Assembly (NCBI RefSeq): GCF_003058465.1
Contig: NZ_CP028901.1
Location: forward strand, 1,984,001-2,048,000
Length of the DNA stretch: 64,000 nt
From: Orrella marina
GTDB taxonomy: Bacteria > Pseudomonadota > Gammaproteobacteria > Burkholderiales > Burkholderiaceae_B
Direction of reading: 5' to 3'
Part shown: positions 55,936-64,000 of the stretch, piece after piece
How positions within the stretch are numbered: position 1 is the stretch's first letter
Layout: every line of letters begins with the position of its first letter
Position numbers and translations under genes: made by a program
Notes under the pieces: model-generated
The model's database searches: none
What the model was told of the DNA's origin: nothing
Seen by the model: only the letters and a program-made list of their open reading frames with translations

Positions 55936-57386
55936 ATGTCCTCCCATATTTCAAATGTTCGACCGGAACCGGACCAGGTACTCGTCGACATCGCAGATTA
56001 CGTCATCAACTACGAGATCAAGAGCCCTCTTGCCTACGAAACCGCACGAAACTGCCTGATCGACACCCTCGGTTGTGGACTGGAAGCACTTGAGTACCCT
56101 GCTTGCAAAAAGCTGCTTGGACCCATTGTCCCTGGCACAGTTGTACCCAACGGCGCAAAGGTTCCGGGTACGCAGTTCCAGCTCGATCCCGTTCAGGCTG
56201 CGTTCAATATCGGCACGATGATTCGCTGGCTCGACTTCAACGACACATGGCTGGCAGCCGAATGGGGCCACCCATCAGACAATCTGGGCGGCATTCTTGC
56301 AACTGCGGACTGGCTGTCCCGCAACGCCGTCGCCATGGGCAAGGCCCCCTGACCATGCGTGACGTATTGACTGGCATGATCAAGGCCCATGAGATCCAGG
56401 GCTGCATCGCCCTCGAGAACTCATTCAACAAGGTTGGTCTGGACCACGTCGTGCTGGTCAAGGTTGCATCCACCGCCGTCGTGGCACAGATGCTTGGTCT
56501 GACACGTGACGAGATCATCAATGCCGTTTCACTCGCATGGGTTGACGGACAGAGTCTTCGCACCTACCGCCACGCGCCCAATACAGGTAGCCGCAAGAGC
56601 TGGGCTGCTGGCGATGCCACCAGCCGCGCCGTGCGTCTGGCTCTGATCGCCAAGACCGGTGAAATGGGTTACCCATCCGTGCTTTCAGCCAAAACCTGGG
56701 GTTTTTACGACGTGCTTTTCAAGGGCCAGCCCTTCAAGTTCCAGCGCCCATATAGCAGCTACGTAATGGAAAACGTTCTGTTCAAAATCTCGTTCCCTGC
56801 CGAGTTTCACTCACAGACGGCTGTTGAATGTGCCATGCAGATTCATGAGCAACTCAAGGCAGCAGGCAAGTCGGCTGAAGACATCAAGAAGATCACCATC
56901 CGTACGCACGAAGCGTGCATCCGTATCATCGACAAGAAAGGCCCACTGAACAACCCGGCTGACCGTGATCACTGCATTCAGTACATGGTTGCTGTGCCTA
57001 TCCTGTTTGGCCGCCTGACCGCAGGCGACTACGAGGACAGCATCGCGTCTGATTCTCGCATCGACGTTTTGCGAGACAAGATGGAGTGCGTGGAGGACCC
57101 CGCGTTTACCAAGGATTATCACGATCCCGAGAAGCGATCCATCGCCAACGCACTGACTGTCGAGTTCAATGACGGCAGCAAACTGGACGAGATCGTCTGC
57201 GAATACCCGATCGGACACAAGAGCCGCCGTGGTGATGGCATTCCGTTGCTCGAGGCCAAGTTCCGGACCAACCTGGCACGGATGTTCCCCACCAGACAGC
57301 AGCAACGTATTCTGGATATATCCCTTGACCAGGACAGACTCGAGAGCATGCCAGTCCACGAATACGTCGATCTGTACGTAATCTGA
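55936..57386 (+). pseudogene. prpD: 2-methylcitrate dehydratase, one-base frameshift
   Basis: The MmgE/PrpD-family gene reads normally from ATG 55936 to [17 protein letters not shown], then stops at 56350; the next frame carries on exactly with [30 protein letters not shown] to the stop at 57384. Adding one C to the C5 run at 56345-56349 restores a 483-aa protein, the normal PrpD length, and all later conserved blocks (AWVDGQSLRTYRHAPNTGSRKSW, TWGFYDVLF) are intact. So this is either a sequencing error or a very young inactivation. PrpD dehydrates 2-methylcitrate. Confidence 0.92.
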
Positions 57387-57437
57387 CCAGGGATCACCTG
57401 CAAAGATAACTTTTTTACCAGCAAGACGAGGTTGATC

Positions 57438-57728
57438 ATGCACACCATCGAACACGACAGCCAGACGCAGCGTTTCACGATGCCTGTAGAGGGTCATCAC
57501 TGCGTACTCGATTACGAACTTGAGGGCACAGTGATGACCATCACGCACACTCGGGTACCGGATGCGCTCGCGGGCCGTGGTCTTGCCGGCACTCTCACCC
57601 GCCATGTCCTTGAGTTCGCTCAGGGCAGGCAGTGGCAGGTTGTGCCACAGTGCTCTTACGTTGCAGCCTATATCGTGCGGCACCCTGAGTACCGCAATCT
57701 GCTTCAAACCCCTGAAGTTTTTGTTTAG
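57438..57728 (+). CDS. small GNAT-like protein (YjdJ/PF14542 type)
   Basis: A 96-aa protein of the short GNAT-related group. It has RFTMPVEGHHCVLDYEL, then TITHTRVPDALAGRGLAGTL (the acetyl-CoA loop GRGLAG), and VVPQCSYVAAYIVRHPEYRNLL, the family end. Role unknown; plant and bacterial relatives are minimal acetyltransferases. It sits between prpD and acnB, 51 bp after prpD, so it is transcribed with the propionate genes. Confidence 0.85.
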   Translation: MHTIEHDSQTQRFTMPVEGHHCVLDYELEGTVMTITHTRVPDALAGRGLAGTLTRHVLEFAQGRQWQVVPQCSYVAAYIVRHPEYRNLLQTPEVFV

Positions 57729-57743
57729 CAAAGGCCTATCATC

Positions 57744-60329
57744 ATGCTAGAAGCTTATCGCCAACACGAAGCCGAGCGCGCAGCGCTTGGTATCCCTGCT
57801 CTGCCCCTCACGGCTCAGCAGACAGCAGAACTGATTGAACTGCTCAAATCACCGCCAGAAGGCGAAGAAGATTTTCTGGTCGAGCTAATCACCCACCGCG
57901 TACCTGCCGGTGTGGATGACGCTGCCAAAGTCAAGGCATCCTACCTGGCTGCAGTTGCGCTGGGAAAGGAAGTCTGCCCACTCATCACACGCGAGCAAGC
58001 AACGGAGTTGCTGGGCACCATGCTCGGCGGCTACAACATCTCGGCGCTGATCGAGCTCATCGATGACCCCGTCGTGGGCAACATTGCCTCTGAAGGCTTG
58101 AAGCACACATTGCTGATGTTCGACGCATTCCATGATGTTCAGGAAGCCGCCAGCAACGGTAGCGCCAACGCCAAGGCAGTCCTGCAAAGCTGGGCTGATG
58201 CCGAATGGTTCACCAGCAAGCCCGAATTGCCGGAGAGCATCAAGCTGACAGTATTCAAAGTTTCAGGTGAAACCAATACAGATGATCTGTCACCGGCACC
58301 CGATGCCTGGACACGCCCTGACATCCCGCTGCATGCACTTGCCATGCTCAAGAACCCCCGTCCTGGCATCGAGCCTGACGAGCCTGGCAAGACCGGCCCG
58401 ATCAAGCTGATCGAGAAACTGAAAGAAAAAGGCAACCTGATCGCCTATGTTGGTGATGTGGTGGGCACGGGATCATCCCGTAAATCTGCAACCAACTCGG
58501 TTCTCTGGTTCACAGGTCAGGACATTCCTTACGTTCCCAACAAACGGTTTGGTGGCTTCTGTCTCGGCAGCAAGATCGCTCCGATCTTCTACAACACCAT
58601 GGAGGACGCCGGCGCACTGCCAATCGAGCTCGATGTCTCCAAAATGGAGATGGGCGATGAAATTGAACTTCGTCCGTACGAAGGCAAGGCGCTCAAGAAC
58701 GGTGAAGTGATCGCCGAGTTCCAGGTCAAGTCAGACGTGTTGTTCGACGAAGTGCGTGCCGGCGGAAGGATTCCGCTTATTGTTGGTCGTGGCCTGACAA
58801 CCAAAGCACGCGAAGCACTTGGACTTGAGCCATCAACTGTTTTCCGTTTGCCCAGCAATCCGGTCGACAGCGGTAAAGGTTTCACGCTGGCACAGAAGAT
58901 GGTTGGTCGTGCCTGCGGACTACCTGAAGGCCAGGGCGTGCGTCCAGGCACATACTGCGAGCCCAAGATGACATCGGTCGGAAGCCAGGATACCACCGGC
59001 CCGATGACTCGCGACGAACTGAAAGATCTCGCTTGCCTTGGATTCTCCGCAGATCTGGTCATGCAGTCTTTCTGCCACACAGCGGCATACCCCAAGCCTG
59101 TGGACGTCAAGACACACCACACACTGCCTGAGTTCATCAGCACGCGTGGCGGCATTTCGTTACGCCCGGGTGATGGTGTGATTCACTCCTGGCTCAACCG
59201 CATGCTGTTGCCTGACACTGTCGGCACGGGTGGTGACTCACACACCCGTTTCCCGATCGGAATCAGCTTCCCGGCTGGTAGCGGTCTGGTAGCGTTTGCT
59301 GCTGCGACTGGCGTGATGCCGCTTGACATGCCTGAGTCTGTCCTGGTCCGGTTCACCGGGAAGATGCAACCTGGTGTCACACTGCGTGATCTGGTAAACG
59401 CAATCCCCCTCTACGCGATCAAGAACGACCTGCTGACGGTTGAGAAGCAAGGCAAGAAAAACATCTTCTCCGGCCGGATCCTGGAAATCGAGGGCCTGCC
59501 AGACCTCAAGGTTGAACAGGCGTTCGAACTCTCCGACGCATCGGCAGAGCGCTCGGCTGCTGGCTGCACCGTGCACCTGAACAAGGAGCCGATCGCCGAG
59601 TTCCTCAGAAGCAACATCGTCATGCTCAAATGGATGATTGCCAACGGCTATGAGGACGAGCGCAGCATCGTCCGTCGGATCAAGGCGATGGAAGCATGGC
59701 TGGCTGATCCACAACTGCTCAAGGCAGATCCGGACGCCGAGTACACATCCGTGATTGAGATAAACATGGACGAGATCGTCGAACCGATTGTCGCGTGCCC
59801 GAACGATCCCGACGATGTCAAGACTCTCTCAGATGTTGCCGGCGCGAAGATTGACGAAGTATTCATCGGTAGCTGCATGACCAATATCGGTCACTTCCGT
59901 GCAGCATCCAAGCTTCTCGAAGGAAAGCGTGACATCCCTGTCAAGCTGTGGGTGGCACCGCCGACCAAGATGGACGCACAGCAACTGACTGAAGAAGGTC
60001 ACTACGGGGTGTTTGGAACGGCTGGCGCCAGAACAGAAATGCCAGGGTGCTCGCTCTGCATGGGTAACCAGGCTCAAGTTCGTGAAGGGGCAACCGTGAT
60101 GTCCACCAGCACCCGCAACTTCCCCAACCGTCTGGGCAAGAACACCAATGTCTATCTCGGTTCGGCGGAACTGGCAGCAATCTGCTCGCGTCTGGGCAGG
60201 ATTCCGACCCGTGAGGAATACATGGCTGACATTGGGGTGATCAACGAGAACGGCAGCGAAGTCTATCGCTACCTGAACTTTGATCAGATTGCCGACTACA
60301 AAGATGTCGCAGACACGATTGATGCCTGA
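57744..60329 (+). CDS. acnB: aconitate hydratase B
   Basis: An 861-aa AcnB, which interconverts citrate and isocitrate and, in many bacteria, hydrates 2-methyl-cis-aconitate. The N-terminal HEAT-like domain (1-160), the swivel domain with [12 protein letters not shown] (about 235-250) and the catalytic domains follow in AcnB order. Cluster cysteines are in [12 protein letters not shown] and [10 protein letters not shown]. It starts 15 bp after the GNAT gene, so it may serve as the aconitase step of the methylcitrate cycle; no acnD/prpF is present. Confidence 0.97.
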   Translation: MLEAYRQHEAERAALGIPALPLTAQQTAELIELLKSPPEGEEDFLVELITHRVPAGVDDAAKVKASYLAAVALGKEVCPLITREQATELLGTMLGGYNISALIELIDDPVVGNIASEGLKHTLLMFDAFHDVQEAASNGSANAKAVLQSWADAEWFTSKPELPESIKLTVFKVSGETNTDDLSPAPDAWTRPDIPLHALAMLKNPRPGIEPDEPGKTGPIKLIEKLKEKGNLIAYVGDVVGTGSSRKSATNSVLWFTGQDIPYVPNKRFGGFCLGSKIAPIFYNTMEDAGALPIELDVSKMEMGDEIELRPYEGKALKNGEVIAEFQVKSDVLFDEVRAGGRIPLIVGRGLTTKAREALGLEPSTVFRLPSNPVDSGKGFTLAQKMVGRACGLPEGQGVRPGTYCEPKMTSVGSQDTTGPMTRDELKDLACLGFSADLVMQSFCHTAAYPKPVDVKTHHTLPEFISTRGGISLRPGDGVIHSWLNRMLLPDTVGTGGDSHTRFPIGISFPAGSGLVAFAAATGVMPLDMPESVLVRFTGKMQPGVTLRDLVNAIPLYAIKNDLLTVEKQGKKNIFSGRILEIEGLPDLKVEQAFELSDASAERSAAGCTVHLNKEPIAEFLRSNIVMLKWMIANGYEDERSIVRRIKAMEAWLADPQLLKADPDAEYTSVIEINMDEIVEPIVACPNDPDDVKTLSDVAGAKIDEVFIGSCMTNIGHFRAASKLLEGKRDIPVKLWVAPPTKMDAQQLTEEGHYGVFGTAGARTEMPGCSLCMGNQAQVREGATVMSTSTRNFPNRLGKNTNVYLGSAELAAICSRLGRIPTREEYMADIGVINENGSEVYRYLNFDQIADYKDVADTIDA

Positions 60330-60353
60330 TTGAATCAGCGTTAATCAATACCG

Positions 60354-60384
60354 ATCCCGCCAGTTACCTGGCGGGATTTTTTTT
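60354..60384 (+). terminator. rho-independent terminator after acnB
   Basis: ATCCCGCCAG (60354-60363), loop TTAC, CTGGCGGGAT (60368-60377) and a T8 tract. Ends the prpBCD-GNAT-acnB unit; acnA has its own leader beyond it. Confidence 0.95.
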
Positions 60385-60530
60385 AAAATTTGCAGTCTCA
60401 GATCAAGATGCCTTCGACGACAAAGTGAGGACCATTGCACAAACCGATATCCGGGCGCAACATGCCGGGATGCTTTATCCCCACGGTGGCTTGATATATC
60501 CTAGAGACAATGACAACAAGGAGTCCGGAC

Positions 60531-63242
60531 ATGACTGCCAATAATCCATTCAACACATTGACATCTCTGAAGGTGGGTGACAAGAAAGGTTATTACTACT
60601 CACTACCCAAACTGGCCAAGGCACTCGATGTCGACATCAACAGCCTGCCGGTATCCATCCGAGTTGTGCTGGAATCAGTCCTGCGAAACTGCGATGGCAA
60701 GAAGGTGACTGAACAACATGTCAAGCAGCTCGCGAAGTGGAAACCCAAGGCCAAACGCACCAGCGAGATTCCATTTGTCGTGGCGCGAGTTGTCTTGCAG
60801 GACTTCACAGGCGTGCCGCTACTGGCTGACCTCGCAGCGATGCGTGCTGTGGCAGATCAGACAGGCAAGTCTGCGAAATCGATCGAACCTCTGGTTCCTG
60901 TTGATCTGGTCGTCGACCACTCGGTGATGATCGACTATTTCGGGACCAAGGATGCGCTGGATCTGAACATGAAGGTCGAGTTCGAACGCAACAAGGAACG
61001 TTACCAGTTCCTCAAGTGGGGAATGCAGGCATTCGACACATTCGGGGTGGTCCCACCAGGATTCGGTATTGTTCACCAGGTCAACCTGGAGTATCTTGCC
61101 CGTGGCGTACATCATGACCCGAAAACAGATGTTTACTATCCTGACACGTTAGTCGGAACCGACAGCCACACCACCATGATCAACGGTATCGGCGTAGTCG
61201 GCTGGGGAGTCGGTGGCATCGAAGCCGAGGCTGGCATGCTCGGTCAACCGGTGTATATGTTGACACCTGACGTGGTTGGCGTTGAGCTCAAAGGCCAACT
61301 GAGAGGCGGAGTGACTGCAACAGACCTGGTCTTGACAATCACTGAAATGCTGCGCAAAGAGAAGGTCGTTGGCAAGTTTGTCGAATTCTGTGGTGAAGGA
61401 ACTGCGAGCCTGTCGGTCACAGATCGAGCCACAATCGGAAACATGGCACCAGAGTATGGCGCAACGATGGGGTTTTTCCCGGTTGACGAACGCACCATCG
61501 AATATTTCCGTGGTACTGGACGTACGGATCAAGAGATCGAAGCGCTAGAAGCCTACTTCCGGGCACAAAAAATGTTTGGCGTCCCCAAAGCCAAAGACAT
61601 CCAGTTTACGAAACTACTTTCACTGGATCTCGGAACTGTTTCCCCATCACTTGCCGGGCCCAAGCGGCCGCAGGACCGGATTGAACTGAGCAGTGTAAAA
61701 CAGACATTCAAGAAACTGTTTAGTGCCCCGGTCGCCGAAAACGGGTTCAACCAGCCGGTGGACAAGTTTGATCTGGAATTTGAAACCCCGGAATCTGGCG
61801 TGATCCGCAACGGCGACATCCTGATCGCTGCGATCACGTCTTGCACCAACACATCTAACCCGAGCGTGATGCTCGCAGCCGGACTGGTCGCCAAGAAGGC
61901 GATCAAGGCTGGACTCACTGTACCGAGTTACGTCAAAACATCCCTGGCCCCCGGCTCCAGGGTCGTCACCGACTACCTCAAGAAAACCAAGCTGCTACCG
62001 TATCTGGAAAAGCTGGGGTTTGACGTCGCGGCGTACGGATGCACGACGTGTATCGGCAATGCCGGTGACCTGGCTGCGGACATTAACGAAGCCATCACCG
62101 AGAACCAGCTTGTCTGTGCTGCCGTACTGTCGGGCAACCGTAACTTTGAAGCCCGAATTCACCCGAACGTCAAAGCCAACTTTCTGGCATCTCCCCCTCT
62201 GGTTGTGGCCTATGCGATCGCGGGCACCATCAAGAAGGATCTGATGACTGAGCCGGTCGGCATCGGCAAGAATGGCAAAGAGATTTACCTTGGAGACATC
62301 TGGCCTTCCACCGAGGAAATTAACGAATTGCTGGCCTTCGCAATGGATGCCGACGTGTTTCGCAAGAACTACGCCAATGTGCGCAAGAATCCCGGAAAAC
62401 TCTGGGAGAGCATCAAAGGCATCGAAGGCGATCTGTACAACTGGCCTGAATCAACGTACATCGCCAAACCACCGTTCTTTGATGACTACACATCCGAACC
62501 CAAAGCGATTCCAGTCGTCAAGCAGGCACGTGCCCTCGGGATCTTTGGGGACTCGGTCACAACCGACCATATTTCACCAGCGGGCTCGATCAAGGATACC
62601 TCTCCGGCAGGCCAGTGGCTACTGGAAAATGGCGTACGCAAAGCTGATTTCAACAGCTATGGGTCACGCCGAGGCAATCATGAAGTCATGATGCGAGGTA
62701 CATTCGCCAACGTCAGGATCAAGAATCTCATGATTCCGCCTCTTGCTGATGGCAGCCGTTTTGAAGGTGGAGACACGATATATCAGCCGACCGGGCAGCA
62801 AATGTCGATATATGATGCAGCTATGGCCTACCAGGCTGCAAACGTACCGACGATTGTTTTCGGTGGCGAGGAGTATGGCACGGGATCTTCGCGTGACTGG
62901 GCTGCCAAAGGAACCATGTTGCTTGGTGTCAAAGCGGTCGTTGCTCGCAGCTTCGAGCGAATTCATCGCAGCAACCTGGTTGGCATGGGCGTGCTGCCAC
63001 TTCAGTTCAAGGGTAGCGAAAGTGCTGAATCTCTTGGCATCACAGGTCACGAGACCTATGATATTGAAGGGCTGGAGAATGGCATCAAACCGCAGCAGGA
63101 TGTCACACTGGTGATCCACCGTGAAGATGGCAAAACCGACAAAGTGAAAGTCTTGCTGAGAATCGACACACCGATTGAAGTGGACTATTACCAGCACGGT
63201 GGCATTCTGCCATTTGTTCTACGTGAGTTGCTGCAGGACTGA
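60531..63242 (+). CDS. acnA: aconitate hydratase A
   Basis: A 903-aa AcnA/IRP-type aconitase. Cluster cysteines lie in [14 protein letters not shown] and [12 protein letters not shown]; the C-terminal swivel domain has [22 protein letters not shown] upstream fits ATG 60531; the frame opens at 60510. Length and motifs fit AcnA better than AcnD. It is transcribed alone after the acnB terminator, probably for the TCA cycle or stress conditions, as AcnA is the more stable isozyme in E. coli. Confidence 0.96.
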   Translation: MTANNPFNTLTSLKVGDKKGYYYSLPKLAKALDVDINSLPVSIRVVLESVLRNCDGKKVTEQHVKQLAKWKPKAKRTSEIPFVVARVVLQDFTGVPLLADLAAMRAVADQTGKSAKSIEPLVPVDLVVDHSVMIDYFGTKDALDLNMKVEFERNKERYQFLKWGMQAFDTFGVVPPGFGIVHQVNLEYLARGVHHDPKTDVYYPDTLVGTDSHTTMINGIGVVGWGVGGIEAEAGMLGQPVYMLTPDVVGVELKGQLRGGVTATDLVLTITEMLRKEKVVGKFVEFCGEGTASLSVTDRATIGNMAPEYGATMGFFPVDERTIEYFRGTGRTDQEIEALEAYFRAQKMFGVPKAKDIQFTKLLSLDLGTVSPSLAGPKRPQDRIELSSVKQTFKKLFSAPVAENGFNQPVDKFDLEFETPESGVIRNGDILIAAITSCTNTSNPSVMLAAGLVAKKAIKAGLTVPSYVKTSLAPGSRVVTDYLKKTKLLPYLEKLGFDVAAYGCTTCIGNAGDLAADINEAITENQLVCAAVLSGNRNFEARIHPNVKANFLASPPLVVAYAIAGTIKKDLMTEPVGIGKNGKEIYLGDIWPSTEEINELLAFAMDADVFRKNYANVRKNPGKLWESIKGIEGDLYNWPESTYIAKPPFFDDYTSEPKAIPVVKQARALGIFGDSVTTDHISPAGSIKDTSPAGQWLLENGVRKADFNSYGSRRGNHEVMMRGTFANVRIKNLMIPPLADGSRFEGGDTIYQPTGQQMSIYDAAMAYQAANVPTIVFGGEEYGTGSSRDWAAKGTMLLGVKAVVARSFERIHRSNLVGMGVLPLQFKGSESAESLGITGHETYDIEGLENGIKPQQDVTLVIHREDGKTDKVKVLLRIDTPIEVDYYQHGGILPFVLRELLQD

Positions 63243-63267
63243 CCCTGCTCCGGCCATCCTGGTCTTA

Positions 63268-63305
63268 AAAAATGGAGGGTGACCCTGGGTCAACCCTCCA
63301 TTTTT
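63268..63305. terminator. bidirectional terminator between acnA and YeiH gene
   Basis: AAAAATGGAGGGT (63268-63280) and ACCCTCCATTTTT (63293-63305) form a perfect 13-bp stem with T runs on both strands. It can serve acnA and the convergent transporter gene. Confidence 0.93.
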
Positions 63306-63385
63306 ATGTCCGGTCAGAAAATCATCTTCCCGACGGACCTCTCACTGTCCGGATCGCCTGCAGTGCCCGGGCCATTTGCTCTGCC

Positions 63386-64000
63386 CTACCCGACGAGCCA
63401 GACCAACCCACCCGTAATACAGAACAAAGCGACGAACAAGACAGCGGCGAGTAGCATAACCTTCGGTCCCGCCTTACGAAACTGAGCAAAACGCGTTTCC
63501 ATCCCCAGGGCCGTCATCGCCATGGTCAGCAGAAAAATGTCGATTGCTCTGAGCGTTGACAACATGTCAGGCGGAATCACGTCAGCTGAGTTGATCAGCG
63601 CAAGCACCAGAAACCCGATCGCAAACCAGGGAACTGGCAACTTCGCTTTACTTCCATCTGAGCTGACGCTAGTACGCTGAAGCCATAACCCGATGACGAG
63701 CAGTAGCGGTACCAGCAACGCTACCCGAGTCATCTTGACGATCGTCGCCACTTCGGTCGTTGCCGGATCAATACTGCTGGCAGATGCCACGACCTGGGCG
63801 ACCTCATGAATGCTGCCACCAATAAAGATCCCCAGCGCCTGACCCTCCCATGGAAGCCAGCCCGCCTGATAAAGGATCGGATAAATAAACATCGAAATGG
63901 TGCCAAACAGAACAACAGTCGCGACTGCAACCGCGCTCTTGTGAGGGGCTGACCGCAGTGTCGATTCAAACGCCAGGACCGCCGCCGCACCGCAAATCGC
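63386..64000 (-). CDS. YeiH-family putative sulfate exporter, partial
   Basis: The last 204 residues of a YeiH/UPF0324 membrane protein; the 5' part lies beyond the window edge. The visible part starts AICGAAAVLAFESTLRSAPHKSAVAVATVVLFGTISMFIYP and has IGGSIHEVAQVVAS, both family blocks, then about five further membrane helices ending GGLVWLVG. Members are called putative sulfate exporters, but direct evidence is thin. It converges on acnA. Confidence 0.9.
   Translation of the reverse strand, partial: AICGAAAVLAFESTLRSAPHKSAVAVATVVLFGTISMFIYPILYQAGWLPWEGQALGIFIGGSIHEVAQVVASASSIDPATTEVATIVKMTRVALLVPLLLVIGLWLQRTSVSSDGSKAKLPVPWFAIGFLVLALINSADVIPPDMLSTLRAIDIFLLTMAMTALGMETRFAQFRKAGPKVMLLAAVLFVALFCITGGLVWLVG

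Noticed and set aside
1..64000. CRISPR arrays, tRNA and rRNA genes, prophage genes
   Set aside because: No spaced direct-repeat arrays, tRNA cloverleaf signatures, rRNA genes or phage structural genes were seen on either strand.

Overview
The window reads as chromosomal DNA of a betaproteobacterium, most likely Burkholderiales/Alcaligenaceae (Bordetella, Achromobacter or Orrella-like). The basis is gene order and protein flavour: a GntR gene next to sdhCDAB-sdhE-gltA with divergent mdh-prpBC(D), a sucA-sucB-lpd operon, a phaC-phaB-phaR block, and rluD-pgeF divergent from bamD. By eye the base composition is moderate (mid-50s % GC), lower than Bordetella. No rRNA, tRNA or CRISPR array was seen. 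Species cannot be fixed from the sequence alone.

Layout. 0-4 kb: relA, a RidA protein and pncB on the minus strand. 4.4-7 kb: an iron-sulfur group (fdxA, ferredoxin-NADP reductase, RnfB-like protein, nth). 7-9.4 kb: malate synthase G behind a large DNA dyad. 9.6-11.9 kb: exported rhodanese, a broken YeeE/YedE transporter and a small membrane protein. 12-17.2 kb: class II aldolase, DUF2256, DUF2237, pterin dehydratase, MFS transporter, BLUF photoreceptor, folE and GNAT; part of this resembles light/pterin gene sets. 17.5-24 kb: CoA transferase with an SDR-like protein lacking the catalytic residues, an exported unknown, an OYE enzyme, YajQ, a MOSC protein and an M23 peptidase. 24-29 kb: PHB genes, pgeF, rluD. 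29-34.7 kb: bamD, dinG-type helicase, trpS, zapE. 34.7-43 kb: 2-oxoglutarate dehydrogenase genes and maeB. 43-46.3 kb: an intact IS66-type element beside a decayed IS110-type transposase. 46.4-63.3 kb: gltA, sdh, GntR, mdh, prpBCD, acnB, acnA. The right edge cuts a YeiH-family transporter.

How the genes fit. Over half of the window is central carbon metabolism: citrate synthase, two aconitases, 2-oxoglutarate and succinate dehydrogenase, malate dehydrogenase, malic enzyme, malate synthase and the methylcitrate route for propionyl-CoA. PHB synthesis provides a sink for acetyl-CoA. The GntR gene sits at the hub between the divergent sdh and mdh/prp blocks, and a 26-bp dyad next to a good sigma-70 promoter lies there.

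The most striking anomalies are: single-base breaks at short G/C runs in otherwise full-length genes (yeeE twice, prpD once, perhaps bamD and a small ORF), which point to sequencing error or very recent mutation; long inverted repeats in front of glcB and mdh; an SDR without Ser-Tyr-Lys; a BLUF gene translationally coupled to folE; and a Lys/Ala/Thr-rich extension on PrpC. No clearly undescribed multi-gene system was found; the light/pterin neighbourhood is the best lead.
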